64,000 nucleotides of DNA. It comes from Klebsiella pneumoniae. Its GTDB lineage: Bacteria; Desulfobacterota; Binatia; Bin18. Below the pieces are notes generated by a model. That model made no database searches. It was not told the DNA's origin and saw nothing but the letters and a program-made list of their open reading frames with translations. The position numbers and the translations under genes are program-made. The DNA lies in assembly GCA_945865755.1 (NCBI GenBank), contig CAMBFS010000001.1, positions 1 to 64,000 of the forward strand. The letters run 5' to 3'. This document shows, in pieces, positions 37,241 through 46,100 of the stretch; the stretch's first letter is position 1, and each line of letters begins with the position of its first letter.

Positions 37241-37339
37241 GGCCTAACCCAGCGCTGCACCGCAGCGCCGCCCGCGCGCGACTCTGCCAAATCTGAAAAG
37301 ACCCGACGGGGCGGCTCCCGGTGAGCGGGGGCGTGAGCC
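37241..37339 (+). repeat. attC-like hairpin repeat A (after hicAB)
   Basis: About 99 bp beginning GGCCTAACCC (matches the attC R'' consensus RYYYAAC) with GCTGCACCG, and ending CGGTGAGCG then GGCGTGAGCC. The inner boxes TGCACCG/CGGTGAGC and the outer boxes are imperfect inverted partners, the layout of integron attC sites. The R' box GTGAGCC departs from GTTRRRY at two positions. Very similar to repeat B. Confidence 0.5.
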
Positions 37340-37384
37340 TGCTCCAACTAGCCTTTGAGGCTTCTCATCGGTACACTCCCTCGC

Positions 37385-37681
37385 ATGGCGGAACTGCGCT
37401 TTGATTGGGATCCGAAAAAAAATCGAGACAATCAACGCGACCACAAGGTTGCCTTTGAAGAAGCGAAGACTGCGTTTGCAGACGCCCACGGCCTCTTGGT
37501 GGCTGACCCAGATCACTCGGAAGAGGAAGACCGGTTTCTGTTGCTCGGCCTGAGTGCCAGACTGCGGCTGTTGGTCGTCTGCCACACGTATCGAGAGGAA
37601 GACGAAGGGATTCGTCTCATTTCGGCCCGCACAGCGGACCGGTCGGAACGGACACAATACAGTAGGCGGTGGAAACGATGA
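37385..37681 (+). CDS. brnT: BrnT-family ribonuclease toxin
   Basis: About 98 residues from ATG 37385 (MAELRFDWDPKKNRDNQRDH). BrnT signature FDWDPKKNRDNQRDHKVAFEEAKTAF, then LLVVCHTYRE and the C-terminal IRLISARTADRSERTQY with the catalytic-region Arg residues. BrnT is an RNase of the RelE/type II toxin group. It overlaps the antitoxin start by 4 nt. Flanked on both sides by attC-like repeats, so it could be a cassette. Confidence 0.85.
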   Translation: MAELRFDWDPKKNRDNQRDHKVAFEEAKTAFADAHGLLVADPDHSEEEDRFLLLGLSARLRLLVVCHTYREEDEGIRLISARTADRSERTQYSRRWKR

Positions 37682-37896
37682 GAAGGCATTATGATTTTTC
37701 CCAAGCCCAGCCAAACCCTTATGCGAAGCGGATGAAAAGAGACGTGACCGTAGCTCTTGATGAAGGAACAGTAGAATATTTTGAGGCGCTCGCGGCGGAA
37801 ACAGGGATTCCAGGGCGGACGCTTATGAATTTGTACTTACGGGAGTGTGCGGCAAGTCGGAAAAGACTCACCCTGCACTGGAAGCCTGCCGCATGA
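37678..37896 (+). CDS. brnA: BrnA-like antitoxin
   Basis: 72 residues from ATG 37678, overlapping the brnT stop (ATGA). It contains a short ribbon-helix-helix-like region (VTVALDEGTVEYFEALAAETGIPGRTLMNLYLREC) typical of BrnA antitoxins. It would bind BrnT and the operon promoter. Confidence 0.78.
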   Translation: MRRHYDFSQAQPNPYAKRMKRDVTVALDEGTVEYFEALAAETGIPGRTLMNLYLRECAASRKRLTLHWKPAA

Positions 37897-37904
37897 AAAG
37901 CGCA

Positions 37905-38002
37905 GGCTAACCCGGTGCTGCACCGCAGCGCCGCCCGCGACCGACTCTGCCAAATCCGAAAAGACCCGCCCAAGCGGCTCCCGGTGAGCGGAGGCGTGAG
38001 CC
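37905..38002 (+). repeat. attC-like hairpin repeat B (after brnTA)
   Basis: About 98 bp, GGCTAACCCGGTGCTGCACCG through CGGTGAGCGGAGGCGTGAGCC, largely identical to repeat A over its whole length (shared GACTCTGCCAAATC and GAAAAGACCCG in the centre). Outer boxes GGCTAAC/GTGAGCC and inner TGCACCG/CGGTGAGC are imperfect complements. It follows the brnA stop by 9 nt, where an attC would be expected in a cassette. Confidence 0.5.
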
Positions 38003-38240
38003 GCTTGGGCGGGTATCGGCCACTGTCGCCGGGGAGTGGCGTAGCAGCGAGGACCGCGGATGAGGGACAGCGCAAACTGCCCACGTGCAGGCGGACAACG
38101 GTGTAGGAGCCCCGCGTCTAACCCACGCGTGCTCGTGCCCGCCGCCCGCTGGCGAATTAGACTGCACCTGAAAGGACCCGGCTGGGCGGCGGCCCGAGAC
38201 CGCAGACGTTCAACCCTCGCTTTATTAAGGAAGGAATGCC
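38003..38240. other. Spacer with a third, weaker attC-like repeat
   Basis: No gene is seen. About 38114-38213 begins GCGTCTAACCC and ends CCGAGACCGCAGACG, giving another about 100-bp segment with outer GCGTCT/AGACG and inner CTCG/CGAG pairing; it fits the attC layout less well than A and B. GGAAGGA immediately precedes the next gene. Confidence 0.4.
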
Positions 38241-38519
38241 ATGACCGTAAGGCAACCACGTTTGAGTAAAGAAGAACATGCCCGACTCGGTACAGCCATC
38301 TACGAACAACGAGTGCGCCCGCAAGTCGATGCGGGTAATCACGGGAAGATCGTTGCCATTGATGTAGAGACAGGTGCATTCGAAGTAGCTGAGGATACGC
38401 TGACGGCTTCAGAGCGCCTGCTGAGCCACTATCCAGATGCGCAGATTTGGTGTGTCCGCATCGGCCACCGTGGGGTACACCGGTTTGGGTTGCGTCCCAT
38501 GGCGGCGGGCGAGGTATGA
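38241..38519 (+). CDS. Small protein paired with an aspartic protease
   Basis: 92 residues (MTVRQPRLSKEEHARLGTAI). A soluble alpha/beta protein with VAIDVETGAFEVAEDTLTASERLL and WCVRIGHRGVHRFG. Similar proteins commonly precede a clan AA aspartic protease gene in other bacteria, and the stop overlaps the next start by 4 nt. The pair behaves like a toxin-antitoxin-style two-gene cassette, but its function is not established. Confidence 0.7.
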   Translation: MTVRQPRLSKEEHARLGTAIYEQRVRPQVDAGNHGKIVAIDVETGAFEVAEDTLTASERLLSHYPDAQIWCVRIGHRGVHRFGLRPMAAGEV

Positions 38520-38860
38520 TCACGGGGGTCGTCAACACCAATCGAGAAGCGATCCTTCGGCTTGTGGTAGCTGGACCGAGTGGACAGCAGCAGGAAATCG
38601 AGGCGATCATCGACACGGGCTTCACTGGTTTTTTGACATTACCTCCTGCTCTTGTTGCGGCCCTGGGCTTATCATGGTTGAGTCGCCAACCTGGTATTCT
38701 TGCTGACGGCAGCGTGGATGTTTTTGACGTGTACGTGGCGACGCCCAAGCCACCGATCGAGAAAGTATTGAAACAATTGACCCAAGGCGAGAAGGGAGAT
38801 TTGTCTGCCTTTCTTCTCGGTTCCATCCAGCTTCGAGCACGGGTGGAGGAAACCAAGTAG
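38516..38860 (+). CDS. Clan AA (retropepsin-like) aspartic protease with unusual C terminus
   Basis: About 114 residues from ATG 38516. The catalytic motif is in EAIIDTGFTGFLTLPP, followed by LGLSWLSRQPGILADGSVDVFDVYVA as in bacterial clan AA aspartic proteases. The C-terminal 40 residues (PKPPIEKVLKQLTQGEKG and onwards) do not continue the usual fold and look like the end of an unrelated small protein, so the gene may be a recombinant in which the second half was replaced. Confidence 0.7.
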   Translation: MITGVVNTNREAILRLVVAGPSGQQQEIEAIIDTGFTGFLTLPPALVAALGLSWLSRQPGILADGSVDVFDVYVATPKPPIEKVLKQLTQGEKGDLSAFLLGSIQLRARVEETK

Positions 38861-38884
38861 CGTTCGACGTTTTAGGAGACCTCT

Positions 38885-39463
38885 GTGAAGCTCACCGTCG
38901 CCCCGCTCACCTCCGAGCGCTGGTCTGACCTCGAAGCGATATTCGCGGGCAAAGGATGTTCGTTTGCGCGTACCTGCTGGTGTATGGACTACCGACTCAG
39001 CGGCAAGCGACCGGCGCTTGCGCCTGGGCAGACACGGGCAGAGGCGAATCGGGCAGCGCTGAAAAATCTGGTTCAAGGCGGGAGCGTTCCCGGTCTTATT
39101 GGTTATCGGGGAAGCACCCCTGTCGGCTGGGTTTCACTAGCTCCTCGCGAAGAGTACACGCGGCTGAAACGGTCGTCTGTCATGAAAGCCGTGGACGAAC
39201 AGCCTGTATGGTCGGTCATTTGCTTCGTGGTCCCGTCGGAATATCGGGGTCAGGGAATTGCCGAAGCCCTCCTGAAGGCGGCGGTGAATTACGCGAAGAA
39301 GAAGGGTGCCAAGATCGTGGAGGCGTATCCCATCGATAAACCGAGCCGTTCAAACGACAGTTTCATGTGGTTCGGTGCGAAGTCGATGTACGACAAGGCC
39401 GGGTTCGAGGAGGTTGCGCGTCGCAAACCACAGCGTCCGATTGTTCGTTTGAAGCCAGCATAA
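38885..39463 (+). CDS. GNAT family N-acetyltransferase
   Basis: 192 residues; GTG start with AGGAG 7 nt upstream. Acetyl-CoA-binding motif A is in VVPSEYRGQGIAEALLKAAVNYA, followed by GAKIVEAYPID and MYDKAGFEEVARRKP. The N terminus has a Cys-rich CSFARTCWCMDYRL characteristic of one GNAT subgroup. Substrate unknown. Last plus-strand gene of the accessory cluster, 24 nt after the protease gene. Confidence 0.85.
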   Translation: MKLTVAPLTSERWSDLEAIFAGKGCSFARTCWCMDYRLSGKRPALAPGQTRAEANRAALKNLVQGGSVPGLIGYRGSTPVGWVSLAPREEYTRLKRSSVMKAVDEQPVWSVICFVVPSEYRGQGIAEALLKAAVNYAKKKGAKIVEAYPIDKPSRSNDSFMWFGAKSMYDKAGFEEVARRKPQRPIVRLKPA

Positions 39464-39584
39464 AAGAAAGTATGGAAAACACGCCTCACGCGCCAATGGC
39501 GAGATTACAGACGCCTACTTGGTGCACTACTCAGGTGGCCTCACATTTCTGGATGCAGCGTCCTGGCGCCACTACCTTATCTTA

Positions 39585-40490
39585 TCATCGCATCGGCCCA
39601 ACCGTTACCTTAACATCCAAGGTCTGGGTCCCACCGCCATGAATCACCCCACGTACCGGCGTGACATCAAGGAAGTCGCGCCCCCAGCCAATCGTGATGT
39701 GCTCCACCGACGGCAGCAGATTGTTGGTGGGATCAAAGTCGATCCACCCACAGCCAGGCACGAACAGCGAAACCCACGCATGCGACGCATCCGCCCCTAT
39801 CCTCCGCGGTTGGCCCAGTGGCGGATGCGTCAGCAGATACCCACTCACATAGCGCGCGGCCAGCCCCAGCGACCGCAAACACGAAATCATGAAATGCGAG
39901 AAGTCTTGGCACACCCCACGTTTCTGTTCGAAAAACGACATCACCGACGTCGTCACCGTCGTCGCCGCCGCGTCGAACTTGAAGTCGCGATGAATCTTCT
40001 CCATTAACGCGCTGGCGGCCACGACCAGCGGACGCCCAGGAAGAAAACAGTCGCTCGCATACTGCCGCAGATCGCGTTTCACGCGGACATGGGGCGATTC
40101 AAACAGGAACTGCGTAGCGTCCAGGATGGTCGCGTCAGGACGCCAAGTCGCGCGATAGGCCAACGCCTCACGCACGGTTTCCCAAGGCGGGGTCTCCTCC
40201 CCACGGGGCGGAAGCCGCGAACTCACCTCAATGATCGAGCGCGCGACAACCTCGAGCGCGTCGTGCGCGGTCTCCAGCGCCAGGACGGTCACGGGATTGC
40301 CAAAGGGGTCACACCCCTCGTGCCGGAGTGTGGGCTCGGGCGTCACCCGTACTTCATGACTGTGGACCTGTTGGCACGCGACCGGGCGCGGCGTCAGGTG
40401 AAGCTGTTGATGAGACAAGGAAACCGGAGCCGAATACCGATAGTGGGTGCGGTGTTCGACGCGGTAGCGCCGGGCGTCGGGTGTGTTCAT
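39585..40490 (-). CDS. Transglutaminase-like protein
   Basis: 301 residues: an N-terminal beta domain (RYRVEHRTHYRYSAPVSLSHQQLHLTPRP) and a papain-fold transglutaminase core with Cys194 (KRGVCQDFSHF), His237 (ADASHAWVSLF) and Asp251 region (GWIDFDPTNN). Such proteins sit in operons with circularly permuted ATP-grasp and alpha-E proteins, where they are predicted to cleave or form isopeptide bonds. Its start overlaps the stop of the upstream ATP-grasp/alpha-E gene by 4 nt, so the two are coupled. Confidence 0.9.
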   Translation of the reverse strand: MNTPDARRYRVEHRTHYRYSAPVSLSHQQLHLTPRPVACQQVHSHEVRVTPEPTLRHEGCDPFGNPVTVLALETAHDALEVVARSIIEVSSRLPPRGEETPPWETVREALAYRATWRPDATILDATQFLFESPHVRVKRDLRQYASDCFLPGRPLVVAASALMEKIHRDFKFDAAATTVTTSVMSFFEQKRGVCQDFSHFMISCLRSLGLAARYVSGYLLTHPPLGQPRRIGADASHAWVSLFVPGCGWIDFDPTNNLLPSVEHITIGWGRDFLDVTPVRGVIHGGGTQTLDVKVTVGPMR

Positions 40491-43015
40491 GCGGCCACAC
40501 TCGATTGCGCCCGTTCACCCACGTGGATAAAGAAGCGCTGCGCGATTTCATCGGACAACCCATACGCCGCGCGTTGGCAGGCGGCGAGCAAGGTCACAAG
40601 TTCATTACTCTCCAGTGCCGCCGCGCCCGTGCGGCCCAGCTCGTCCAGTCGCGCGAGGTCAAAATCTCGTAACGCCTGGATCAAAAGCCGCAGGTCGTGC
40701 ACCGGGCGAAAGCCTAACCTCTGGGCAAGCGTCGCGAGCGCGCGCCCCAAGCCCACGAGCTGAAACCCGACGGCATGGGGGTTCGATTCGTCAAAGACCA
40801 GCAGATCAATCACCGGCAGCAGCTCGGGCTGGCGTTGATAGCGGGCGCGATAGGTAATGCTACTGTTGCCCACTTCCAAGAGCCCGCCGAGCGCCGTATC
40901 GCGCTTGGCCGCGGGTCGCACGAGCAGTTGGCGGATCATCGACGCGAGAAACGCCAGCCGTTCAATTTGCCGCCCCAGGAGGAGGAATTGCCAGGCATCA
41001 TCGCGGGTCATGTCATCAAACGCATACCCGGCAAGCGCGGTACAAGCCGGGAGCATGCGGTTCAACACCCCCAGGGCTTCCTCAATGTTGATCGGTGCCG
41101 GTTCATGCTCATGCGCGAGCCGCTGCACCGTATACCAGTTATCCAGCGAGATGCGCTCACGAATCTGCGTCGTACAGTACAGTAGCCGGGCGGTGTTGGC
41201 GGGCAGCCCATTCTCAACCCGTGGGTCTCCCACCGCGGCCATGACCCAAGCGTCCCCATTGGGCGCGGTGGTGGCCGCGGGGGCTTTCTTTTTCCGTCCG
41301 CCGTGAACGGTGGTGGCGTCGCGGAGCTTTTCCGTATCGCATAAGGCCAGCAGCATGTCCACGCCAAGCGAGTCGGCGGGGTCGTTTTCCACCAGGCGAC
41401 GCGCGGTCGCGCGCAGCAAGCGGCCAAAGTCCTCCACCCGCTCGGCGTAGCGCCCCATCCAGAACGAATTCTCCACCGCGCGTGACGGAGAGTATTGTCC
41501 CCCCCGCACGATATCGCGGGCCGTCACCTGCGGGTGCAACAAGGATTCCCAATTGGTGACCGCACCGTCGAGCACCCAGGTATCCTTGCTTGACCCCCCA
41601 CGCTGCATACTAATGACTTCCGTGTCCGCGTCGGGGGAGACCCGCGTCAACCCGCCGGGCATCACCTCGTAGCCATTGGCGCTCGCCACCGCGTACAGTC
41701 GTAAGCCGATCGCGCGCGGTTCAAATCGCTGCCGCTTACCGAGCCAGGTTGGCGCATGGGAAAGCCGGACCCATTCCTGCGCGACGTAGGCATGCGGGTT
41801 GTCACGCAGTCGCTTGACCATCTGTTCCTGGGCCGCCGCGTCGAGCCGGTGACCGAAAGTGGCCTCCAGCTTCATGGAGGGAAAGGCGGACTTGATGACG
41901 AGATCAGGCAGATGGGCCACCACATGGTCGAGCGCGGGCGCTTCCCCACACCACCACGTCGCCACCGAAGGTAAGACGAGCGACTCCCCCAAGAGGGCTT
42001 GGCAAATCCCCGGCAGAAACCCCAGTAACGCGGGATTCTCTAGCACACCTGAGCCGAGCGCATTGGCAATGACCACATGGCCGGCCTGAGCCGCGGCAAG
42101 CAAGCCCGGCACCCCCAACGCGGAATCGGCGCGTAACGTCGCGGGGTCGCAGTACTCGTCATCCAGCCGGCGGAGCAGCACATGCACGCGCTTGAGCCCT
42201 TCCAGGGTTTTCAAGTAGACGCGATTCTCGCGCACGGTCAGGTCGGAGCCTTCCACCAGGACAAAGCCGAGGTAGCGCGCCAGGAAGACGTGCTCAAAGT
42301 AGGTTTCGTTGTACGGGCCGGGGGTGAGCAACGCGATCACCGGCGGCTCGCCATTGGTCGGCGCGAGCGCGGCCAAGCGCTCTTGCAGCGTGCGGAAGAA
42401 ATGCGCGAGGCGTTGCACGCCGAGTGTCCGAAACAACGTGCCGTGCATCGGCCCCACGATGAGCCGGTTCTGCAACGCGTAGCCGCTCCCCGACGGGCCT
42501 TGCGTCCGATCCGCCAGTATCCACCAGCGTCCATCCGCGGAGCGCGCGAGGTCACAACTATAGAGGTGGAGATAGGTCCCCCCCACCGGCGGGACACCCC
42601 GGCAGGGCCACAGATAGTTGCGATGCCCATAGATAATCGCCGGGGGCAGTAACCCCTCGGCCAGCAACCGCCCCGGTCCGTACAGGTCAGCCAAGACCAT
42701 GTTCAATAAGCGCGCGCGTTGGGCCACGGCGCGGGCGAGGACATGCCATTCCTCGGGGCCGATAATCAAGGGCAGCACGTCCACTTCCCACGGGCGGTCC
42801 GCCCCCTTGGTATCCGCGTAAATGTTATAGGTGACGCCGTCCTGCTCGACCGCTCGCCGAACGGATCGGGCATGCCGCATCAACTCGGCCTGGCCCATCC
42901 GCGACACTGTTTGCGCGAATTGTTCCCAATGCGAGCGCGGCTGCCCCGCGCTCGCAAACACTTCATCATAGCGGTCAGGCTTGAGGGCGTAGCTCGTGAA
43001 TTTTGACGATGTCAT
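40487..43015 (-). CDS. Fused circularly permuted ATP-grasp and alpha-E protein
   Basis: 842 residues. Residues 1-about 500 are a circularly permuted ATP-grasp domain (YDEVFASAGQPRSHWE, GVTYNIYAD, VGGTYLHLYSCDLARSADG, NETYFEHVFLARYLGFVLVEG, RGGSSKDTWVL). From about residue 515 follows an alpha-E domain (AVENSFWMGRYAERVEDFGRLL, RDDAWQFLLLGRQIERLAFLA). The plus-strand operon encodes the same domains as two separate proteins. A sequence-specific low-complexity linker (GGRKKKAPAATT) lies within the alpha-E part. The first 16 codons also occur as an exact 40-bp copy 6.7 kb away (49692-49731). Confidence 0.92.
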   Translation of the reverse strand: MTSSKFTSYALKPDRYDEVFASAGQPRSHWEQFAQTVSRMGQAELMRHARSVRRAVEQDGVTYNIYADTKGADRPWEVDVLPLIIGPEEWHVLARAVAQRARLLNMVLADLYGPGRLLAEGLLPPAIIYGHRNYLWPCRGVPPVGGTYLHLYSCDLARSADGRWWILADRTQGPSGSGYALQNRLIVGPMHGTLFRTLGVQRLAHFFRTLQERLAALAPTNGEPPVIALLTPGPYNETYFEHVFLARYLGFVLVEGSDLTVRENRVYLKTLEGLKRVHVLLRRLDDEYCDPATLRADSALGVPGLLAAAQAGHVVIANALGSGVLENPALLGFLPGICQALLGESLVLPSVATWWCGEAPALDHVVAHLPDLVIKSAFPSMKLEATFGHRLDAAAQEQMVKRLRDNPHAYVAQEWVRLSHAPTWLGKRQRFEPRAIGLRLYAVASANGYEVMPGGLTRVSPDADTEVISMQRGGSSKDTWVLDGAVTNWESLLHPQVTARDIVRGGQYSPSRAVENSFWMGRYAERVEDFGRLLRATARRLVENDPADSLGVDMLLALCDTEKLRDATTVHGGRKKKAPAATTAPNGDAWVMAAVGDPRVENGLPANTARLLYCTTQIRERISLDNWYTVQRLAHEHEPAPINIEEALGVLNRMLPACTALAGYAFDDMTRDDAWQFLLLGRQIERLAFLASMIRQLLVRPAAKRDTALGGLLEVGNSSITYRARYQRQPELLPVIDLLVFDESNPHAVGFQLVGLGRALATLAQRLGFRPVHDLRLLIQALRDFDLARLDELGRTGAAALESNELVTLLAACQRAAYGLSDEIAQRFFIHVGERAQSSVAA

Positions 43016-43085
43016 GGGTGGTATGTCCGGGGAAAAGACAGAAAAATGTGGAGTGTGAAACGACCTTTTTTCTCTTCTCTCTTAT

Positions 43086-43188
43086 CAATTTTGATGATCA
43101 AAATCGGTCATGGCCGTAAGGTCGCTTTCAGGTTCCTTCTCCCAGCCGGGAGAGGGAGCTTCGAAATCTCCTAACTTAATGCCATTAC
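43086..43188. repeat. Dispersed intergenic repeat with GC palindrome and MITE end
   Basis: Contains the palindrome ATTTTGATgATCAAAAT followed by AATCGGT, then CTCCCAGCCGGGAGAGGG, then CCTAACTTAATGCCATT. The same parts recur near 142-187, 54530-54590 and 59296-59520. It fills most of the gap between the CHAT gene and the ATP-grasp/alpha-E gene. Confidence 0.65.
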
Positions 43189-43197
43189 TCTTCTGCC

Positions 43198-46100
43198 CTA
43201 CCATGTTCCACGGTATTCCCCGGTCAAGGTAACGCCTGCCCAGAAGTAGGGGGCTTGCCAGGACCGCTGTTGATCTTCGAGGACCGCTAACTGGGCGGCC
43301 CGGAGGGCGCTGGCTGTTGTCTGATGTTGCTGCAACTGGCGGTGGAAATGCGTCATCAGGGCTGCGGTTGCCGCATCGTTCACGGTCCACAGTGTCGAAA
43401 TGACACTAGGTGTTCCAGCGGAGAGGAAGGCTCGGGTCAAGCCGATAATCTCATCGCCATTACTCTGTGCCCCCAGGGCCGTATTACAAGCTGAGAGAAC
43501 AACCAGATGGGTAGCGCTCAGATCAAGACCGTAGATGTCCAAGGCTTTCAGTTGACCAGCGGGCTGATCAGCGGGACTGAGCTTGATGTAACTGAGCAGT
43601 GCATGGGTTTGATTGTAGACGCCATGCGCGGCGAGATGGAGGACTGTGCTGCCGCCAGCCTTCTCATACAGCCGCGTTTTGGTGGCCTCAGCTCCCACCA
43701 GCGCTTGGGTCTGGTACAGCGCGGCAATGGCCTTGGCCTCGGTTGCGGCCTCCGGTAAGGAGCCGTCCGGGTTACCAAACACCAGTATCTGGGGAGTAGT
43801 CGCCTGGCGTTTGGGCCGCACAAAACGCAGGACGCTCGCGCTGGGAGCTAGGGTCAACGCATAGTCCTGCAGGAGATAGCGTTGGCTGGTTTTGTTCCGC
43901 AAGGCACTAAACGGCAAATAATGTAACGGTCCATGCGGTACGATGATCAGATTAGTGTGGCGAATAGCGGATTGGAGAGGCGCGATAAGCTGTGTATGGA
44001 GCAGCTCCAGTGCTGGTGGGCTCGCTCCCTGGGGGTGGGTGAGCAAGTCGTTGAGGGTCCGTACATCGGTGGCCAATTGTCCCTTGGGCACTGGCAAGGT
44101 GAACAACTGAGCCTTGTCCCGGTCGATTACCCACGCGAGGGTCTGTTTGGTGGTGACAAAGTACGAAATGAGAGTGGTGTGTTCATCCAGAAGATCGCGT
44201 TGTATCTCCGCCAGACTGACGGTATGAACGCTGAAAAGCGCGGCGTACTCCGGGTGCGTCTGTTGGAGACGTGCTAATGCTTTGTCGTACTCCTGGCGTT
44301 TCTGCTCCCACTGCTGACGTATGGTTTGACATGCGGTGTTCTCAGGTTCCTCTCCGCGTGTGGGCTCACTTGGACAGGCGGCGAGACGGTTCTGCAAGAC
44401 CGTCAGGGCGCTGCGTAGTTCCTCCATAGGCGCGCGGACTTCCGGTGGCGCCCCGTGGACGGGGAGCGCGCGCTGGCCGAGCTGATTTAAGAAGGCGCGC
44501 GCCCGTGCTCGTTCGGCATACGCAAAACTGCCAGCGGTATCCTGGCCGGTGGCGAGCAATTCAATAACGTGTTCGTAGAGTGGAGTCTGAGCACTGGCAA
44601 AGCCGGCCACCAAGCTATCGAGGCGTATGGCGCCCTGGACATTCTCAACGGCGTCGATGGCTGCATAATACCACTTGATAGCTTCTGGGAGCTGCCCTTG
44701 TTTTTCGTAGACGGTGGCAATGCCCTGCAAGGCCGTAGCCTGCAGTTCGAGCGGCAGATATTTCTCAACCATCTGATACGTCCGGAGGGCTTCGGAAAGC
44801 TGCCCCCGAGTCAGAAGGTCATGTGCGCTCCGTAGCTGTTGACTGTCATCAAGGAGATTTTCTCCAGGGAGGCAGAATGCAAGCTGTGATTTCGCGGGAA
44901 GGCCAGCCTGTTTTGCCTGTTGGTCTTCTTCGGTTAGGCTCTGCCGCGGAGATTTCCGTGTCGATGCTTCGCGACTCGGCAGACCGCCATGGGTAACCTC
45001 AGTACTCGGTAAATCGACCGACGACGTGGCCTCAACCTGTTCCCACGCCTTGAGGTAATTCTCCCGGGCTTTATCGAGGCGGTCACGACGCGCGAAAAGG
45101 TCTCCTAACATATTCAGGCGCGTGATTTCCAGGCGAGGTGGACAGACTATGAGGCGTGTGGCAGAGGGAGCAACGTCAGCTTGCCACTGTAGGAGAGGGG
45201 CGATCATTGGCTGGACTTGTTGCGCCATAGCCTGGGATGTCAGGCCGCCTTCTATCATCATCTTACCTGTGCGATAGCCTCTTATGAACTTCTGATGGTA
45301 CTCCAGCGCCATCTTACGCTGTTGCTGCAAGGATTCCTCGACTTGCACGCGATAGCGACAGCGAGTTTTCTCTTCCTGGGGCTTCTGCTGACACTGGGCC
45401 AGCATTTCGGCTAGCAACGGTCCCGGCTCGGGGTGATGCTCTGGCACCGGCACGCGCCGCTCGTTGGGGACAGAGGCTTGGCGCTCCCAGCGTGGGGTTT
45501 CTGCTTGGAATTCCGCGAGGGCTTCGCGTTGATACCGCTGAAACTGCTTGTCCGTGGAGGAAAGCGGAGGAAGAGGGATATTCTCTTCCTCAAACGAGCT
45601 GTCATCGTTTTCCTGTCGCATCATGTTCAGAACCGCCTCCGGGACCCGGTGAGGTCCAGCAAAGAGGCGGTGACGCATAGCAATAGCCAGCGCTTTGCTT
45701 TCCTGCGGTTTCAGCAGTGGCCGCAGCACGGTCTCCGCCTGACGTAAAGCGTCCTCTGCCTTGAGGTCAGCGCCCAGGCGGACATACAACTTCGCTATCT
45801 GGATGAGTCCTTGCGCTCGGGTCAGTGCTGGGCTGTCTGGCCCCCAGAAAGACTGGGCCGCTTCAAAGTGTGTGAGGGCCTCTTCATAGAGCCCCAGCAA
45901 GCGGGCCGACAATCCGAGAAAAGTATGGGTCTTAGCGGCAGCATGGCGGTCATCAAGCGTCTGCCAGAGGGCGAGCGCCTCGGTCAACAACTGCCGGGAT
46001 TTGGTCGTAAGGCCGAGGTTCTGGTAGGTTTCGCCAAGGCTCGTCAAAATGGCGGCTTCGGCTTGGCGATTCTTGAGATCGCGCGCTAGGTCAAGTGCTA

